Source of the DNA: Nemertoderma westbladi
Taxonomy: Eukaryota > Xenacoelomorpha > Nemertodermatida > Nemertodermatidae
Assembly (NCBI GenBank): GCA_032718475.1
Contig: JAUCBJ010007569.1
Span: 1-64,000, forward strand
Direction of reading: 5' to 3'
Length of the DNA: 64,000 bases
The translations under genes were made by a program, and so were the position numbers. The notes under the pieces were generated by a model, which worked only from the letters and a program-made list of their open reading frames with translations, did not search any database and was not told the DNA's origin. This document shows, piece after piece, positions 1 to 10,782 of this stretch; position 1 is the stretch's first letter, and every line of letters starts with the position of its first letter.

Positions 1-1200
1 AGATACTTGCACTACGGAGACTGTTGAAGGAATTAAGTCAAAGAATCTCCCCGCAGTCATGACTTTTGTGGACTTCAAGAAGGCATTCGACTCCATCCAT
101 AGAGGTAAAATGCTTGAAATCCTAAGAGCTTATGGAATACCAGAAGTAATTGTTGCTGGCATTGGATTGTTATATTGTGACACAGAAGCGCAGGTACTCT
201 CACCAGATGGTGAAACTGAGTTTTTCTCAATCCTGGGCCTGGCGTACTGCAAGGTGACACATTAGCACCATTACTATTTGTAATTGTGCTGGATTACGCA
301 ATGAGGACGGCCACAAAGGGTGAAGATCTGGGATTCACACTTCAAGAACGCAGAAGTAGTAGATATCCGGCAACTACAGTCACAGACACCGACTTTGCGG
401 ATGACATCGCCCTGCTCTCTAATACGCTAGCAGATGCACAGCTTCTACTAAATAAAGTGGAGAGGGCTGCTAAGGAGGTTGGATTGCATATAAATGCTAC
501 CAAGACCGAATTCATGACCTTTAATGTTGATGGAAACTTGACAACCATTGATAATAATCAACTAAGGAAGGTCGATGACTTCCAGTACCTTGGATCATGG
601 ATAGAGAGTAGCAAAAGGGACATAGAAGTTAGGAAAGCAAAGGCTTGGGTAGCTCTATCAAAAATGGATACCATCTGGAAATCAGATCTCTCCAGGCACC
701 TTAAGACTAAGTTCTTTCGAGCCACAGTGGAAAGTGTATTTTTATACGGGGGTGAGACCTGGACACTGACTAAATCACTTGAACAACGAATTGATGGTTG
801 CTACACAAGACTACTAAGGGCAGCCCTAAACATCAGCTGGAGACAACACATGACAAACGCCGAGCTTTATGGTACAATACCACCTGTATCAACCACCCTC
901 CGTGAACGCAGATTAAGATTCAGTGGGCACTGCTGGCGAAGTAAAGACGAGGTCATACCAGATCTACTTCTCTGGCAACCAACTCATGGAAAGCGTAGTC
1001 GTGGACGACCTGCCATAACATATATAGATCAACTTGAAAGGGATACTGAACTTGGGAGAAACGAAATTGCGACAACTATGGAGAATCGGGAAGCCTGGAA
1101 GGATCTCATTTCCACTGTCCGAGTTCGCTCGACCTAGTACTGTAGTAGTAGTAGTGGCAAATATGTAGTACCGGTATCTCACACGCTGCGTCTTGTTGAA
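1..1200 (+). pseudogene. RTE-like non-LTR retrotransposon, 3' part of reverse transcriptase
   Basis: The coding sequence is open from the window edge and reads the RT motif FVDFKKAFDS near 63-95. A one-base frameshift near 235-241 moves it to a second open stretch ending at 1137, which carries the catalytic FADDIALLS, the downstream KTEFM and YLGSWI motifs, and the usual C-terminal RRLRFSGHCWR and GKRSRGRP blocks. The stop is followed by a short (TAG)n-type tail, as is common at RTE 3' ends. The family copies itself by target-primed reverse transcription. Only the RT and C-terminus are visible; the endonuclease half would lie upstream of the window. The frameshift makes this copy inactive. 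Assignment to RTE rather than another LINE clade rests on motif resemblance only. Confidence 0.8.
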
Positions 1201-1499
1201 GACACTGATTAATCTGCAGTTTTCTAATCTGCTATTACAGTATTAGAGTGTAAAATATCGAAATCGATTTTATACAATGTCGGAATGTTTTTCTTCTTGT
1301 CTAGAATTATGGAGTTTTTGCGTGCGCAAAAACCTACCCGAGTTTTATCGCGCGTAAAAACTATCTTAGTTTTAGCACGCGCTAAAACCCCCCGACACTA
1401 TTTTGCGCTTAATTAATTATCACGAATATTAACAAACCAAGTATGCCATAGTACACATTTTTAATATTCAAATAGCCTACTGCCAATTATTACTGTATT
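1201..1499. other. AT-rich flank with three consecutive GC-core palindromes
   Basis: No gene is visible. At about 1315-1390 there are three successive imperfect palindromes about 27 bases apart, each of the form T-run, CGCG-rich core, A-run; the third is a perfect inverted repeat (GTTTTAGC ACGC GCTAAAAC). They may be the edge of a dispersed repeat. Confidence 0.4.
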
Positions 1500-1870
1500 A
1501 TAGTACCGGCTGAAGTTTAGTTTAGCTTTCAATTAATATAAGCCACGTGTGAAATGATTGAGATGAGATTTAAAATGTATATATACTGTATTTGAATCGA
1601 TTGAAAATCTCTCTCCATAGAAACCAAGATGAAAACTTTTTAGATCACTGCGTAATTACCTCAAATATGCAGCAGCCAATCACAGCTGATTTTCAAAATT
1701 GTCTTCCCGCGCATACTTAAACCCACCATTTCGACCGTTTCCTCATGTTTTTACAAAAAGCACACCCCGCCACTCGATTCAGGGCACCACCTTCTTACCC
1801 CTTATTCCATTGTTTCTAGCCCAACAATTTTTTCACGCACCAACCCTATTATACATACAGTGTAGTATGC
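1500..1870 (+). repeat. Dispersed repeat NA-1, copy 1
   Basis: This block begins near a CTTTCAATTAATATAAGCC motif and contains CATAGAAACCAAGAT, CCAATCACAGC and CTTCCCGCGC motifs. The same ordered motifs recur inverted at about 45780-46080, and in direct orientation split across 46300-46378 and 51300-51545. No coding capacity is seen, so it is probably a non-autonomous element. Exact ends were not determined. Confidence 0.6.
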
Positions 1871-3827
1871 CTATTACTTGCCGTATGCAGTTGATATGGG
1901 AGGGCCTAAGGCAATAGATTTCGGTATATTAGCTTTCTTGAGCGTCAGCTCTATTTATAGCAAGAACCTCCACTTCAATTTTGTTAAAATGTCACCGTGT
2001 CAATTTGCAATTAGAGGTATCGTATTACAAGCACTCTTCATGTTACTTCCATGCCGTTTGGCTGGTATACAGTACAGTATGTGCTTCTGGTTCTTACAAA
2101 ATTCTTTGTTTATTACGTGATGGTTTTAAGTTTGCGTTAGCCTTTCAAGCATAATACCTGCTTTAATTGATTTATTTACCTTTGTTGATAATAACAAACA
2201 TTGAAGCGATCTTCCATTTTTTACTGGTTTGCTAATGCTCTATCTTTAATAATATCCTAATTACTTACAGGTTGGCCAAATCCTCATAATCTGATATCAT
2301 CAAATCCAACAAACATACAACTAACCAATCGAGCTTACCGTATAAGGGTGTCAGTTCCAACCGATGTCAGTCTATCCGTATGTCTGTCTGCCTGTATGTC
2401 GGTTAATGTTTGAAGGCTAAAACTCATCAAATACAATCATTGATGAAATTAAACAAAATTTGGTACATAAGTAATCTGCCTAAAGACTGAATATTATTTG
2501 CCCAGTATCCCGCTTGCGCTTCGGAAACTGGGGAGCGGTGTATAATTATATTAAAAATGTATTTATTAAAAAATGAATTGTTTCCAGCGAAATATAATTC
2601 TTGCAACCTTTGAACGTGGTCATGGTGTTATAGTTATAATATGGATACAAGGAGCTAAAACCTTCACCGCAAATGTACTAAAATAAAACTATAGACGCAG
2701 TAGGGTCCCACCGTCCACCCATGTACCGGTGGTTCCAGGAAGGACGAGACTACTCCGTGTCTGGGTAGTCCGCCACGCTGCGCTTGCAGTACTGACTGCA
2801 GACCATCCGACTCAACAGGGGATCCTTCCATCACACAGTTACATTACCGGCGTGTAGCGATGTAGACCTATGGAACCGAGTGTTGTTGAGCTTCAAACAT
2901 AGAGGTGAGGCTGTCACGGGCACATCGTCCAGCCAACAACCACTTACGTAGGAGTTTATTGAGTTCATCGAATGGTTGGTGAGGTTTACCAGAGCGGAGA
3001 AAATCATGTATAGAAAATATAATATACAGTATATCTAAAATCATTTTGTTTGGATATTTCAATACGGTAAAGTATTTCTATAGTGAATAAACGCACACAG
3101 AATTAGGGCCAATTCCTTTATACACAGGGCTAATAATACTAATAAGGGGTGCCATGCCCTTATATTTTTATGCATCAGGTACATGTTGAACTAAACGCAT
3201 GTAAATTTTCTCAAGTTGCTTGAAACGAAACACACACTCACATTTGGTTCATGTTACAGTTTCAATTTACACGAAAGGAGTCAGATTACTGAAGTTAATG
3301 CAAATGGAAGGTAGCTTAGCCTACTGGGTACATTGGTAGCGGTTGTTCCTCACTTTCACATTTATAAAACCGAACTATATAAAACAAACACGCGGTTTTC
3401 GTAACTGGCATTTTCAATTACAGAATTACAAAAACATAATTATATGTGAAATTTATTTATTTGATAGTTAATCAATGAAAAAAACTGATTACAATTTATT
3501 TGGCTCCCTGTTTTTCTGAAATTTTGAGTTGGAAAGTATTTTTTCTTTAGCTATTATTTTGAATTAATTTTTATACTTAATATTCGCAATAGGCCTAGGC
3601 ATACTTACAAATAATTCATAAATAATCACAAAATTTTAAAATCATTTTAGATAAAATTTTAAGCAAACGTGAAATATATATTTTATAAAAATATAAACTT
3701 TCATTATTTAATTTTTACAGGGATGTTTCATTAGGATAGGCCCATAACTAATTGATTCAAGATTTGTTTTACATAACAAAGTTTTATGCACGAATGTGCA
3801 GGGCAGTGTGCGATGTGAATAAAAACT
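1871..3827. other. 5' flank of the SIX1/2-like gene, no gene seen
   Basis: AT-rich sequence with only short chance ORFs. A GC-richer patch at about 2700-2880 could be part of an unidentified repeat. No TATA box or initiator could be assigned with confidence, and the transcription start of the SIX1/2-like gene is not placed. An in-frame TGA at 3816-3818 precedes the chosen start codon. Confidence 0.5.
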
Positions 3828-3953
3828 ATGGAAGGAATGAGTTGCAACAACCAGATATGCGATCTAGAAGGAATGTTGCCGCCATCTAATAGGCCTAGTG
3901 TTGTACATCATCGAGGTACATCAGGAGGTGGATATGGTTTCACACAAGAACAG
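3828..3953 (+). CDS. SIX1/2: SIX1/2-like homeobox protein, exon 1
   Basis: This exon encodes residues 1-42. The ATG has A at -3 and G at +4, and an in-frame TGA lies 9 bases upstream, so the start is well supported. The first 37 residues are a low-complexity leader. The exon ends in GFTQEQ, the start of the SIX domain, which in SIX proteins binds the EYA co-activator and contributes to DNA binding. The donor is CAG/GTTCAT in phase 0. Intron 1 is 179 bp (3954-4132) and ends TTTCTAG. The full protein is a predicted nuclear transcription factor of 216 aa from five exons (126+140+131+174+80 nt). Class assignment follows from the homeodomain sequence in exons 4 and 5. Confidence 0.88.
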
Positions 3954-4132
3954 GTTCATAATAATTTGAGATAATTTATACATTATTATGAATTAGGCAT
4001 ACCAATGTTTTGCATTAAAACTATTGATGGGTGATACTATACCTAGACAGTACTGTATATTAAATTAAAATGTCTGTTACGTAATGTAATTAAGGGAAGA
4101 ACGAAAAATTAAGTTCGGTCAACGCTTTCTAG

Positions 4133-4272
4133 GTGGCGTGCGTTTGTGAAGTTCTACAACAAAGTGGAAATGTTGATCGTCTCAGCAGCTTTATCTGGTC
4201 CTTACCCCATTGCAATAGGCTGAGTAATGATGAAAGTGTACTAAAGGCATCTGCCATTGTTGCATTTCATGG
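4133..4272 (+). CDS. SIX1/2: SIX1/2-like homeobox protein, exon 2 (SIX domain, N-terminal half)
   Basis: This exon encodes residues 43-88 and two bases of codon 89. It contains the SIX-domain signatures [19 protein letters not shown] and ESVLKA.AIVAFH, in the order known for the family. The acceptor is TTTCTAG at 4126-4132; its last three bases would be an in-frame stop if not spliced, which fixes the exon start. The donor is GG/GTAAGC (phase 2). Intron 2 runs to 32082 (27.8 kb) and is filled with satellites and LTR elements. Substitutions relative to typical SIX1/2 domains are moderate, with no stop or frameshift. Confidence 0.93.
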
Positions 4273-4449
4273 GTAAGCCATACTAAATATATTGATATTA
4301 TTTTAAAGTCAAAGGTTAGAATATGGAAAATTGTGATAATATTGCGCATTCGAATATGGCCTACATATCCGATGGTTGCAACAGATACGAATTACTGAGT
4401 CAAAGGTAGGCTTATACGTCATACAAATACAATAACCGCCTACCCGTCG

Positions 4450-5150
4450 GACTGTGCCGACACTGTGCAGATAATGTGCTAACAATGTGCCGACAGTTGT
4501 GTCTGCGTTACGTTGTGCCGACAGTGTCGGCGTTACGTTGTGCCGACCGTGTCGGCGTTACGTTGTGCCGTCAGTGTCGGCGTTACGTTGTGCCGACAGT
4601 GTCGGCGTTACGTTGTGCCGACAGATTCGGCGTTACGTTGTGCCGACAGTGTCGGCGTTACGTTATGCCGACCTTGTCGGCGTTACGTTGTGCCGTCAGT
4701 TTCGGCGTTACGTTGTGCCGACAGTGTCGGCGTTACGTTGTGCCGACAGTGTCGGCGTTACGTTGTGCCGTCAGTGTCGGCGTTACTTTGTGCCGACCTT
4801 GTCAGTGTTACGTTGTGCCGTCAGTGTCGGCGTTACGTTGTGCCGACAGTGTCGGCGTTACGTTGTGCCGTCAGTGTCGGCGTTACGTTGTGCCGACAGT
4901 GTCGGTGTTACGTTGTGCCGACAGTGTCGGCGTTACGTTGTGCCGACAGTTTCGGCGTTGCGTTGTGCCGACAGTTTCGGCGTTACTTTGTGCTGACAGT
5001 GTCGGCGTTTCTTTGTGTCGACCGTGTCAGCGTTTCGTTGTGCCGTCAGTATCGGCGTTACGTTATGCCGACAGTTTCGGCGTTTCGTTGTGCCAACAAA
5101 GTCGGCGTTACGTTGTGCCGACAGTTTCGGCGTTACGAGCACACAGGCTA
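4450..5150 (+). repeat. 25-bp minisatellite, left inverted arm
   Basis: About 28 copies of a 25-bp unit built on GTTACGTTGTGCCGACAGTG. Each unit contains the palindrome GCCGAC-AGT-GTCGGC, so single units can form hairpins. Because 25 is not a multiple of 3 and the unit has no stop, all three forward frames stay open for hundreds of bases; these ORFs are artefacts. The array begins 178 bp after SIX exon 2. The same unit recurs in reverse orientation at 5693-6180. Confidence 0.92.
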
Positions 5151-5692
5151 TTAATGGAGTTGACTGCGACTTTGTTAAAGGAGGAGTATGCATACTAATC
5201 TGATTGTGTGTTATTATTAGATAATCAATTTCTCACCTTACCCTGCTCCTTTGTGTAGTGTGTCATTATGAAATGGCGACACTGTCTGAAGGCGTCCTAA
5301 TTCTAGTTCTATAGTACTGTACCTGGGTCTGTTACATGGCGCGAGGCCTATTAAATGGCGACACTCTGTCTCGAACGGGTTCGGTATACTACTGAGATTC
5401 ACATTAAGCGGTGCGGCGGCGGCCTAATTCTAGTAGGTGGGGGTCTGAATTAAAGCGCAATAAATTTTCTTGTCCGTTTAAATCACTCATGATGTCCTTT
5501 TTTTAAACTTTTTATGTCCTCCAGAAATCTACCGTTAGGTTCCATGCTACCGGTTTCTCTACTGCTGTTCTCTTAGGCTATCAGTTCCGGTATTAGTATA
5601 TAGAGCAGTATTTTGCAGTGTTCCTGTATTGTCTATAGTTTTTAAATGTCACAAAATGTTGAAAACGAAATGAGAAATGAAAATTTTAAAAA
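5151..5692. other. Unique spacer between inverted minisatellite arms
   Basis: About 540 bp with no gene seen. Together with the two arms it gives an arm-spacer-arm layout of about 1.7 kb like foldback transposons, whose inverted termini are built from short tandem repeats. No transposase is present and no target duplication could be identified. Confidence 0.5.
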
Positions 5693-6180
5693 TGTCGACA
5701 CTGTCGGCACAACGTATCGACGACACTGTCGGCACAACGTGACGACGACTGTCGGCACAACGTAACGACGACACGGTCGGCGCAACGTAACGCCGACACT
5801 GTCGGCACACCGTAACGAGGACACTGTCGGCACAACGTAACGACGACACTGTCGGCACAACGTAATGCCGATACTGTCGGCACAACGTAACGACGACTGT
5901 CAGCACAACCTAACGAAGACACTGTCGGCACAACGTAACGCCGACACTGTTGGCACAACGTAACACCGACACTGTCGGCACAACATAACGACGACACTGT
6001 CGGAACAACGTATCGACGACTGTCGGCACAACGTAACTACGACACTGTCGGCACAACGTAACGCCGACACTGTTGGCACAACGTAACGACGACAGTGTCG
6101 GCACAACGTAACGACGACACTGCCGGCACAACATAACGCCGACACTGTTGGCACAACTTTATGCTGCCACTGTCAGCACA
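5693..6180 (-). repeat. 25-bp minisatellite, right inverted arm
   Basis: About 20 units of the reverse complement of the 4450-5150 repeat (CACTGTCGGCACAACGTAAC). Some units are shortened by about 5 bases (ACGACTGTCGGC). Orientation is opposite to the left arm across the whole array, so the pair could fold into a structure several hundred bases long. Minus-strand ORFs here are artefacts of the stop-free repeat. Confidence 0.9.
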
Positions 6181-6289
6181 GCGTTTACACCCGTCGAATT
6201 AGATTCTAAAGTAATTATATACTGTACTGTACAATAGTAGGCCTACACCATATGGGCCGGTTTATAGTGTCATTTACTGATGACGGAAT

Positions 6290-7350
6290 ATTAAGAATGG
6301 CCGGAGAATTGGTGATATGGTATGCTATTTTTCGGTGGGTGCCAAAAATTGGGTATGGTCTGTGCACTGTGCAGTGCAGCACCAAATTTTCAAATATGGA
6401 AATCAATAATTATTACCTTATAGGTATTCAAATCGTTAAAAGGGAACAAAAATGTTCATTGTTTATATGTTTATATTAATTTTATAATGAACTGCAATAA
6501 GAAAGGATAATTAATTTTTATATTGACATTTTTGTGCTATACAACAATAATAAACAGTTATAAAATAGTGCATCGAAATTTAATAATTTAAATTTTTATG
6601 CAGCAGAGTTCACACCAAATTTTTTGCACCCACTAAAAAATTGCATACCATAACACGCAGTCAGCTTGAAAATATACCCATTCTACTCGATTTACATGAA
6701 AACCCTTGAGGAAATGTGGAAAATTTAAATAAATATAAGATAATAATAATTACTGATTTTCATCTTTGAAAATTTTGTGCTACACAGTGCGTACCCAATT
6801 TTTGGCACCCTCTGAAAAATAGCATACCATATCACCAAGTCTTTTGGAAAATATTACCATTGTACTCGCCTTACATGAAAACCTTTGTGGAAAAGAATAA
6901 ATACATATAAGATAATAATTATTGATTTTCATCTTTGAAAATTTGGTGCTACACAGTCAGACAGTGCGTACCCAATTTTTGGCACCCTCTGAAAAATAGC
7001 ATACCGTATCACGAAGTCTTTTGGAAAATATTACCATTATTTTCGCCGTACATGAAAACCTTTGTGGAAAAAGAATAAATACCTATATGATTGTAATTAT
7101 TGATTTTCATATTTGAAAATTTAGTGCTAAATATGCTATTTTTGGTCAAAAGTTCTTTTTTTCAATTTTTTAAAAAGTAATCGACCGTTAATTTTTTAAT
7201 TTCATTTTTTGTAGTTAGAATGACCATATTAACCAGGTGAGATACTCTTTTTCACCGTTCAATGTTATCTTTTGCATTTTTATATTTGAAAATTTGGTGT
7301 CAAATTGTGCTATTTTTGGTGAAAAACTGTTTTTTTCAATTATTTCAAAA
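6290..7350. repeat. AT-rich satellite, ~180-bp period, with an inverted unit
   Basis: Blocks with GAAAATTTGGTGCTACACAG, ACCCAATTTTTGGCACCC and GAAAAATAGCATACC motifs repeat at about 6610, 6790 and 6970 (period about 180 bp). A further unit at about 6300-6420 lies in the opposite orientation. Similar TTTGGTGC and GCACC motifs recur in a second tandem array inside the piggyBac-like element at 30405-32010. No coding capacity. Confidence 0.75.
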
Positions 7351-7354
7351 AGTC

Positions 7355-7741
7355 AGTTTAAAACGTCCTGATGGTATGACCATCAACCCCTTCTCGAAAG
7401 GCCGGTGCCTGGTATGGGATGCTACATATGTGGATACCTTTGCCCCATCCCACATTATTCGCTCTGCCATTGAGCCATCCTCAGCATCAGCAGCAGCGGA
7501 GGAGCTAAAGCGTGTGAAATACCGCAATTTGGGTCAGCAGTACCAATTCGAACCCTTGGCCTTCGAGACCACAGGAGTATTCGGTTCATCCTCCATCAGC
7601 GTGTTAAAAGATCTTGGCCGAAGACTCATAGCGGAGTCAGGAGACCCACGCGAGAGCTTGTGGCTGAAGCAGCGCATCGGGATAGCCATAGTGAGGGGGA
7701 ACGCCCTTTGTGTTCGGGGTTCAATCAGCGCTGTGGAATAG
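7355..7741 (+). pseudogene. Nuclease-like domain fragment, probably from a retroelement ORF
   Basis: An open frame of about 130 codons whose composition differs sharply from the AT-rich satellite on both sides. It reads RPDGMTINPF, then LVWDATYVDTFA, a conserved-looking KYRNLGQQYQFEPLAFET, then LGRRL.AESGDPRES and QRI. The PDG...WDAT...K.KY layout resembles restriction-like (PD-(D/E)XK) endonuclease domains at the C-terminus of some retrotransposon proteins. That is a family-level inference from motifs. It has no start codon of its own and no RT around it, so it is probably an inserted 3' fragment. Confidence 0.45.
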
Positions 7742-8425
7742 AGTTATTCTCACTAGTTCTATTAAATTTAGGATGGTAGCTTTCAAAAAGTAATCGACCG
7801 TATTTTTTAAATTTGGTTTTTTTAAGTTAGAATGTTGATATGAATCACGTGAGACATTCATTTTGGCCGTTCAATTTTTTCGAACTGAAAGTTGGTTCAA
7901 GCCCGGTGGTGTGGGCCACTATAGGCCCTACACGTAGGGTTCTATTTCTTTTCAAACGCTTATAAAAAATGTTTTATTTTTAAATTGTTACTTTTTCGCT
8001 CGAATATACACCAAAATCGGGATAAAAAGTTTCACTTTTTTTCCCTAGGGAAAAAAGTATCCCATTGGGTTGCATTGATTTTACTTTTTTTCCCGGCGAA
8101 ACAAGTAAATTAAAATATTTTGGGTGGAATTTCTTAAATTTAATTACATATATTTAAAGAGCATCGACGTAGAAAAGGTTTGCAAGTAATTTGAACAAAA
8201 TCCATTCACAAACTCAAAAGTTATTGCAAATTTAGTGTCTGAAACGTTTACTCCAAAACGAAACTCAATATCCAATATTGGTTTAGGTAGTTAAGCGGCG
8301 CTCTAGTTACGTAATAAATATTCGAGAACACTAAATTACAGTATTGTAACATTGAGTAAGGCAAAATCGAGAGTTGAGGAGTACAATAATATGAATCGCA
8401 GCAGTAACTATGGAAGCATTATTTT
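7742..8425. other. Resumed satellite and AT-rich intron sequence
   Basis: From about 7770 the AAAAAGTAATCGACCGT motif seen at about 7175 resumes, so the coding fragment at 7355-7741 sits inside a satellite unit. The remainder is AT-rich with repeated TTTTTTCCC motifs. No gene seen. Confidence 0.5.
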
Positions 8426-8426
8426 T

Positions 8427-8690
8427 TTGGCAGCAGCTTGGTCTAGTGGTGACATTACTGGGCTTCCGATTAGGGAGCCCTGGTTCGATCCCTAGATGGG
8501 GCAGTACTGTTTGGACACAGTGCTTTAAATGCTGCAGCCTAGCCCAACCCCGGCTTTCATCCTTCAGTGGTCGATAAATGGGAACCAAGGCAACTTGGAA
8601 AACAGAGTGGAAGGGTTTACTGTGGAAGATCACCCATGGTGGTGAAGAGGCATTCCTTGGCTTAACGAACCTAAAAGATTCTCCCATTCA
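8427..8690 (+). repeat. tRNA-derived SINE (family B)
   Basis: The 5' end is tRNA-like, with an A-box-like TGGTCTAGTGGTG and a B-box GGTTCGATCCC about 40 bases later, followed by a non-tRNA body. The body shares GAAGA.CACC and GGCTTAA.GAACCTAAA-type motifs with a fragment at about 53900-54000. These promoter boxes are the internal RNA polymerase III promoter of SINEs. There is no cloverleaf-complete tRNA gene. Confidence 0.65.
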
Positions 8691-8929
8691 ATATTTTTTT
8701 CCATGTAATATATGTTGTATATGTAGATGTATATGTAGTATATGTTAATATATGCAATATAAGTTGTATGATCTTTTGCTCCAGTGCAGTAGCTAGTTTG
8801 ATAAACATTTTGGTTTGATTATCTGATTAACGTTCTGGAATATCATCTTCACGTTCACAAAGTAAGGCCAGTAGTATATACAGTAGTAGCTAGTATTATT
8901 TAATTACACCATGACCCGTAATCTTGAAA

Positions 8930-9650
8930 TTTGGATTACAACTAGTTCAACTCACCGTCGATGTCCACGTGAAGCCGGAATTTTCGATCTTGTCCGTAAT
9001 TTTTTTTATAAGCGTTTTAAAAAAGTGTCTTTTGCGAGATTGCACATCTCCTATCATCGCCATTCTTCACAAACCTCGCTTTATAGATATCATTAGAAAG
9101 CTTTCGTTACAAGGAATCCAAATATGTAACAATATATAAATTTCGTTGAGAAATAGCTGAGATATAGGCGTTCAATGGTAGTAAGAAGTATTGTTCGCTG
9201 AAGGCCATTTTTTATCTATTTAATAAATACACAATGTTCTGGGACATTTTGTTTATGATTGAATAGCTAAGCGATAGAGATATTGTATAGGCATATACCT
9301 GTTGCCCACCATCTCACAAAATAAAAAACACGTTCTAGAATTTTGTGTATTTTTTAAATAGAATAAATGGCCTGTAGCGAACAATAATTCTAGCAATCTT
9401 TGAACGCCTATATCTCAGCTGTTTCTCAACGAAATTCAAATATTCTTACATATTTGGAATCCGTGCAACGCATACTTTCTAATGATATGAAAAAGATTAC
9501 GACTAATGTAAAGAATGGCAATGATACGGATGGGGCGATTTCGCAAAAGACACTTTTTAAAACGCTTATAATAAAATTTACAGGCAAAAATGAAAATACC
9601 GGCTCATGTGGACATCGACGGTGAGTTGAACTAATTGTGTTTCAAATTTT
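8930..9650. mobile_element. Foldback (long inverted repeat) element
   Basis: The left arm (about 8930-9260) and right arm (about 9313-9650) are inverted copies. TAGTTCAACTCACCGTCGAT near the left end is matched by its complement near the right end, and the match continues through GCCTATATCTCAGCT and ATTGTTCGCT almost to the centre, leaving a loop of roughly 50 bp. No coding capacity. It is a MITE or foldback element adjoining the broken end of the old BEL element E3. Confidence 0.75.
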
Positions 9651-9729
9651 AAGCAATATGATAAAGATTTGTAGAAAATGGGGGGGGGGGGGGGGGGGGT
9701 AACACAAAAACATGGAGTTGATAAGAATA

Positions 9730-10700
9730 AGTGGGGAGAACATGACCGAAATACAAAGCGAAAAATCTTAAAGTTACCAATAGCTGGTAAAGAGTCTTCC
9801 CACTTCATCTACTTCTTTAACAGCTCTCCCTTGAGTGGATCATCCCAAGAGTGTTTTTCGAGCCACATCTGTTGAACTAAACTCCGAGCAACAAGGATTA
9901 CAGGACTATTAAATCCCAATGGATCAAAATATATGCTCAGAATACTTCGGCAATCTTTCGGTTTCTTTAATTGGAAGAATAGAATATCTCTCTCTGTATT
10001 TCACTTTAAACCGAGGGTTTTTGTCTCTGGGGGGTCGTCTTTAATGAGGTCGAGATCTTTAGCACCTCGTTATTCTACTGGGTTCGCCTCCAGAAACTCA
10101 CGGGAGTTGCTGGTGAACTTGGTTAATCGGAATCCACCACGTTGGAGACACTTTACCGTTCCCTTGGCAACCCAGATCGCTCCCTCCACTGTTGGTAGGG
10201 ATTTGAGGCTATCGTCCATATAAATGTCCCGTTTGATTTTATCAATCATGGCTTTAGGGAAGGCATCTCGATTTTCGTCTGCTGTGGTATGCACCACTGA
10301 ACAAGTGTTAGATGGACTAGAGATAATGCCAAAAGCCTGATGGTCATCCAGTACTGGTTCTTTATCGATGTCTCCGTCTGGCCACCATTGGAACCGTAAG
10401 CTATCCCTATCCCATTGTACCACTTTAACTTGAAGAAACCTTCAATGTCGGAGGCAAATGCGAGGGAGTATTGATGGAGCCATAATAAAATTCCCAACAG
10501 CGATTGTAGTTAGTAAGTTGGGTCCGGGCAACAGTTCTGAGTTCAGGGACTGGCCTTTGTATAAGGCGGAGCTATCAAACACTACCCAGACTTCATTGGG
10601 TTTACCGGGTTTGGGAACGTAATGGTGAGTTAAATAATATGTTCTCTCAGTCACTGGTGTTCCTACGGGAACTCACTCCGCATATCCCTTAGCAATGAAC
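9730..10700 (-). pseudogene. E3 reverse transcriptase, broken
   Basis: Three frames together carry BEL-type RT blocks: YYLTHHYV, VVFDSSA, LLPGPNLL, SDIEGFF, the catalytic YMDD (about 10190), the downstream LTKF and, in a further frame near 9900, YFDPLGFNSPV. Stops and frameshifts separate them, so no functional enzyme is possible. This is the RT portion that E2 has lost. Confidence 0.85.
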
Positions 10701-10782
10701 TTTTTAAGCTGAGTTTTATACATCTCTTTAGCCTTCTCGTTTGCGGATAAGTGTTGATGTAGTTGCTCGATTCTTTTAACAG

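Noticed and set aside
4476-5203. Long overlapping ORFs in all three forward frames (up to 240 codons)
   Set aside because: They are translations of a stop-free 25-bp tandem repeat; the period is not a multiple of 3, so every frame gives the same repeating peptide. No coding signal.
4450-6180. Possible CRISPR array
   Set aside because: Repeats are directly adjacent with no unique spacers, and the DNA is clearly eukaryotic.
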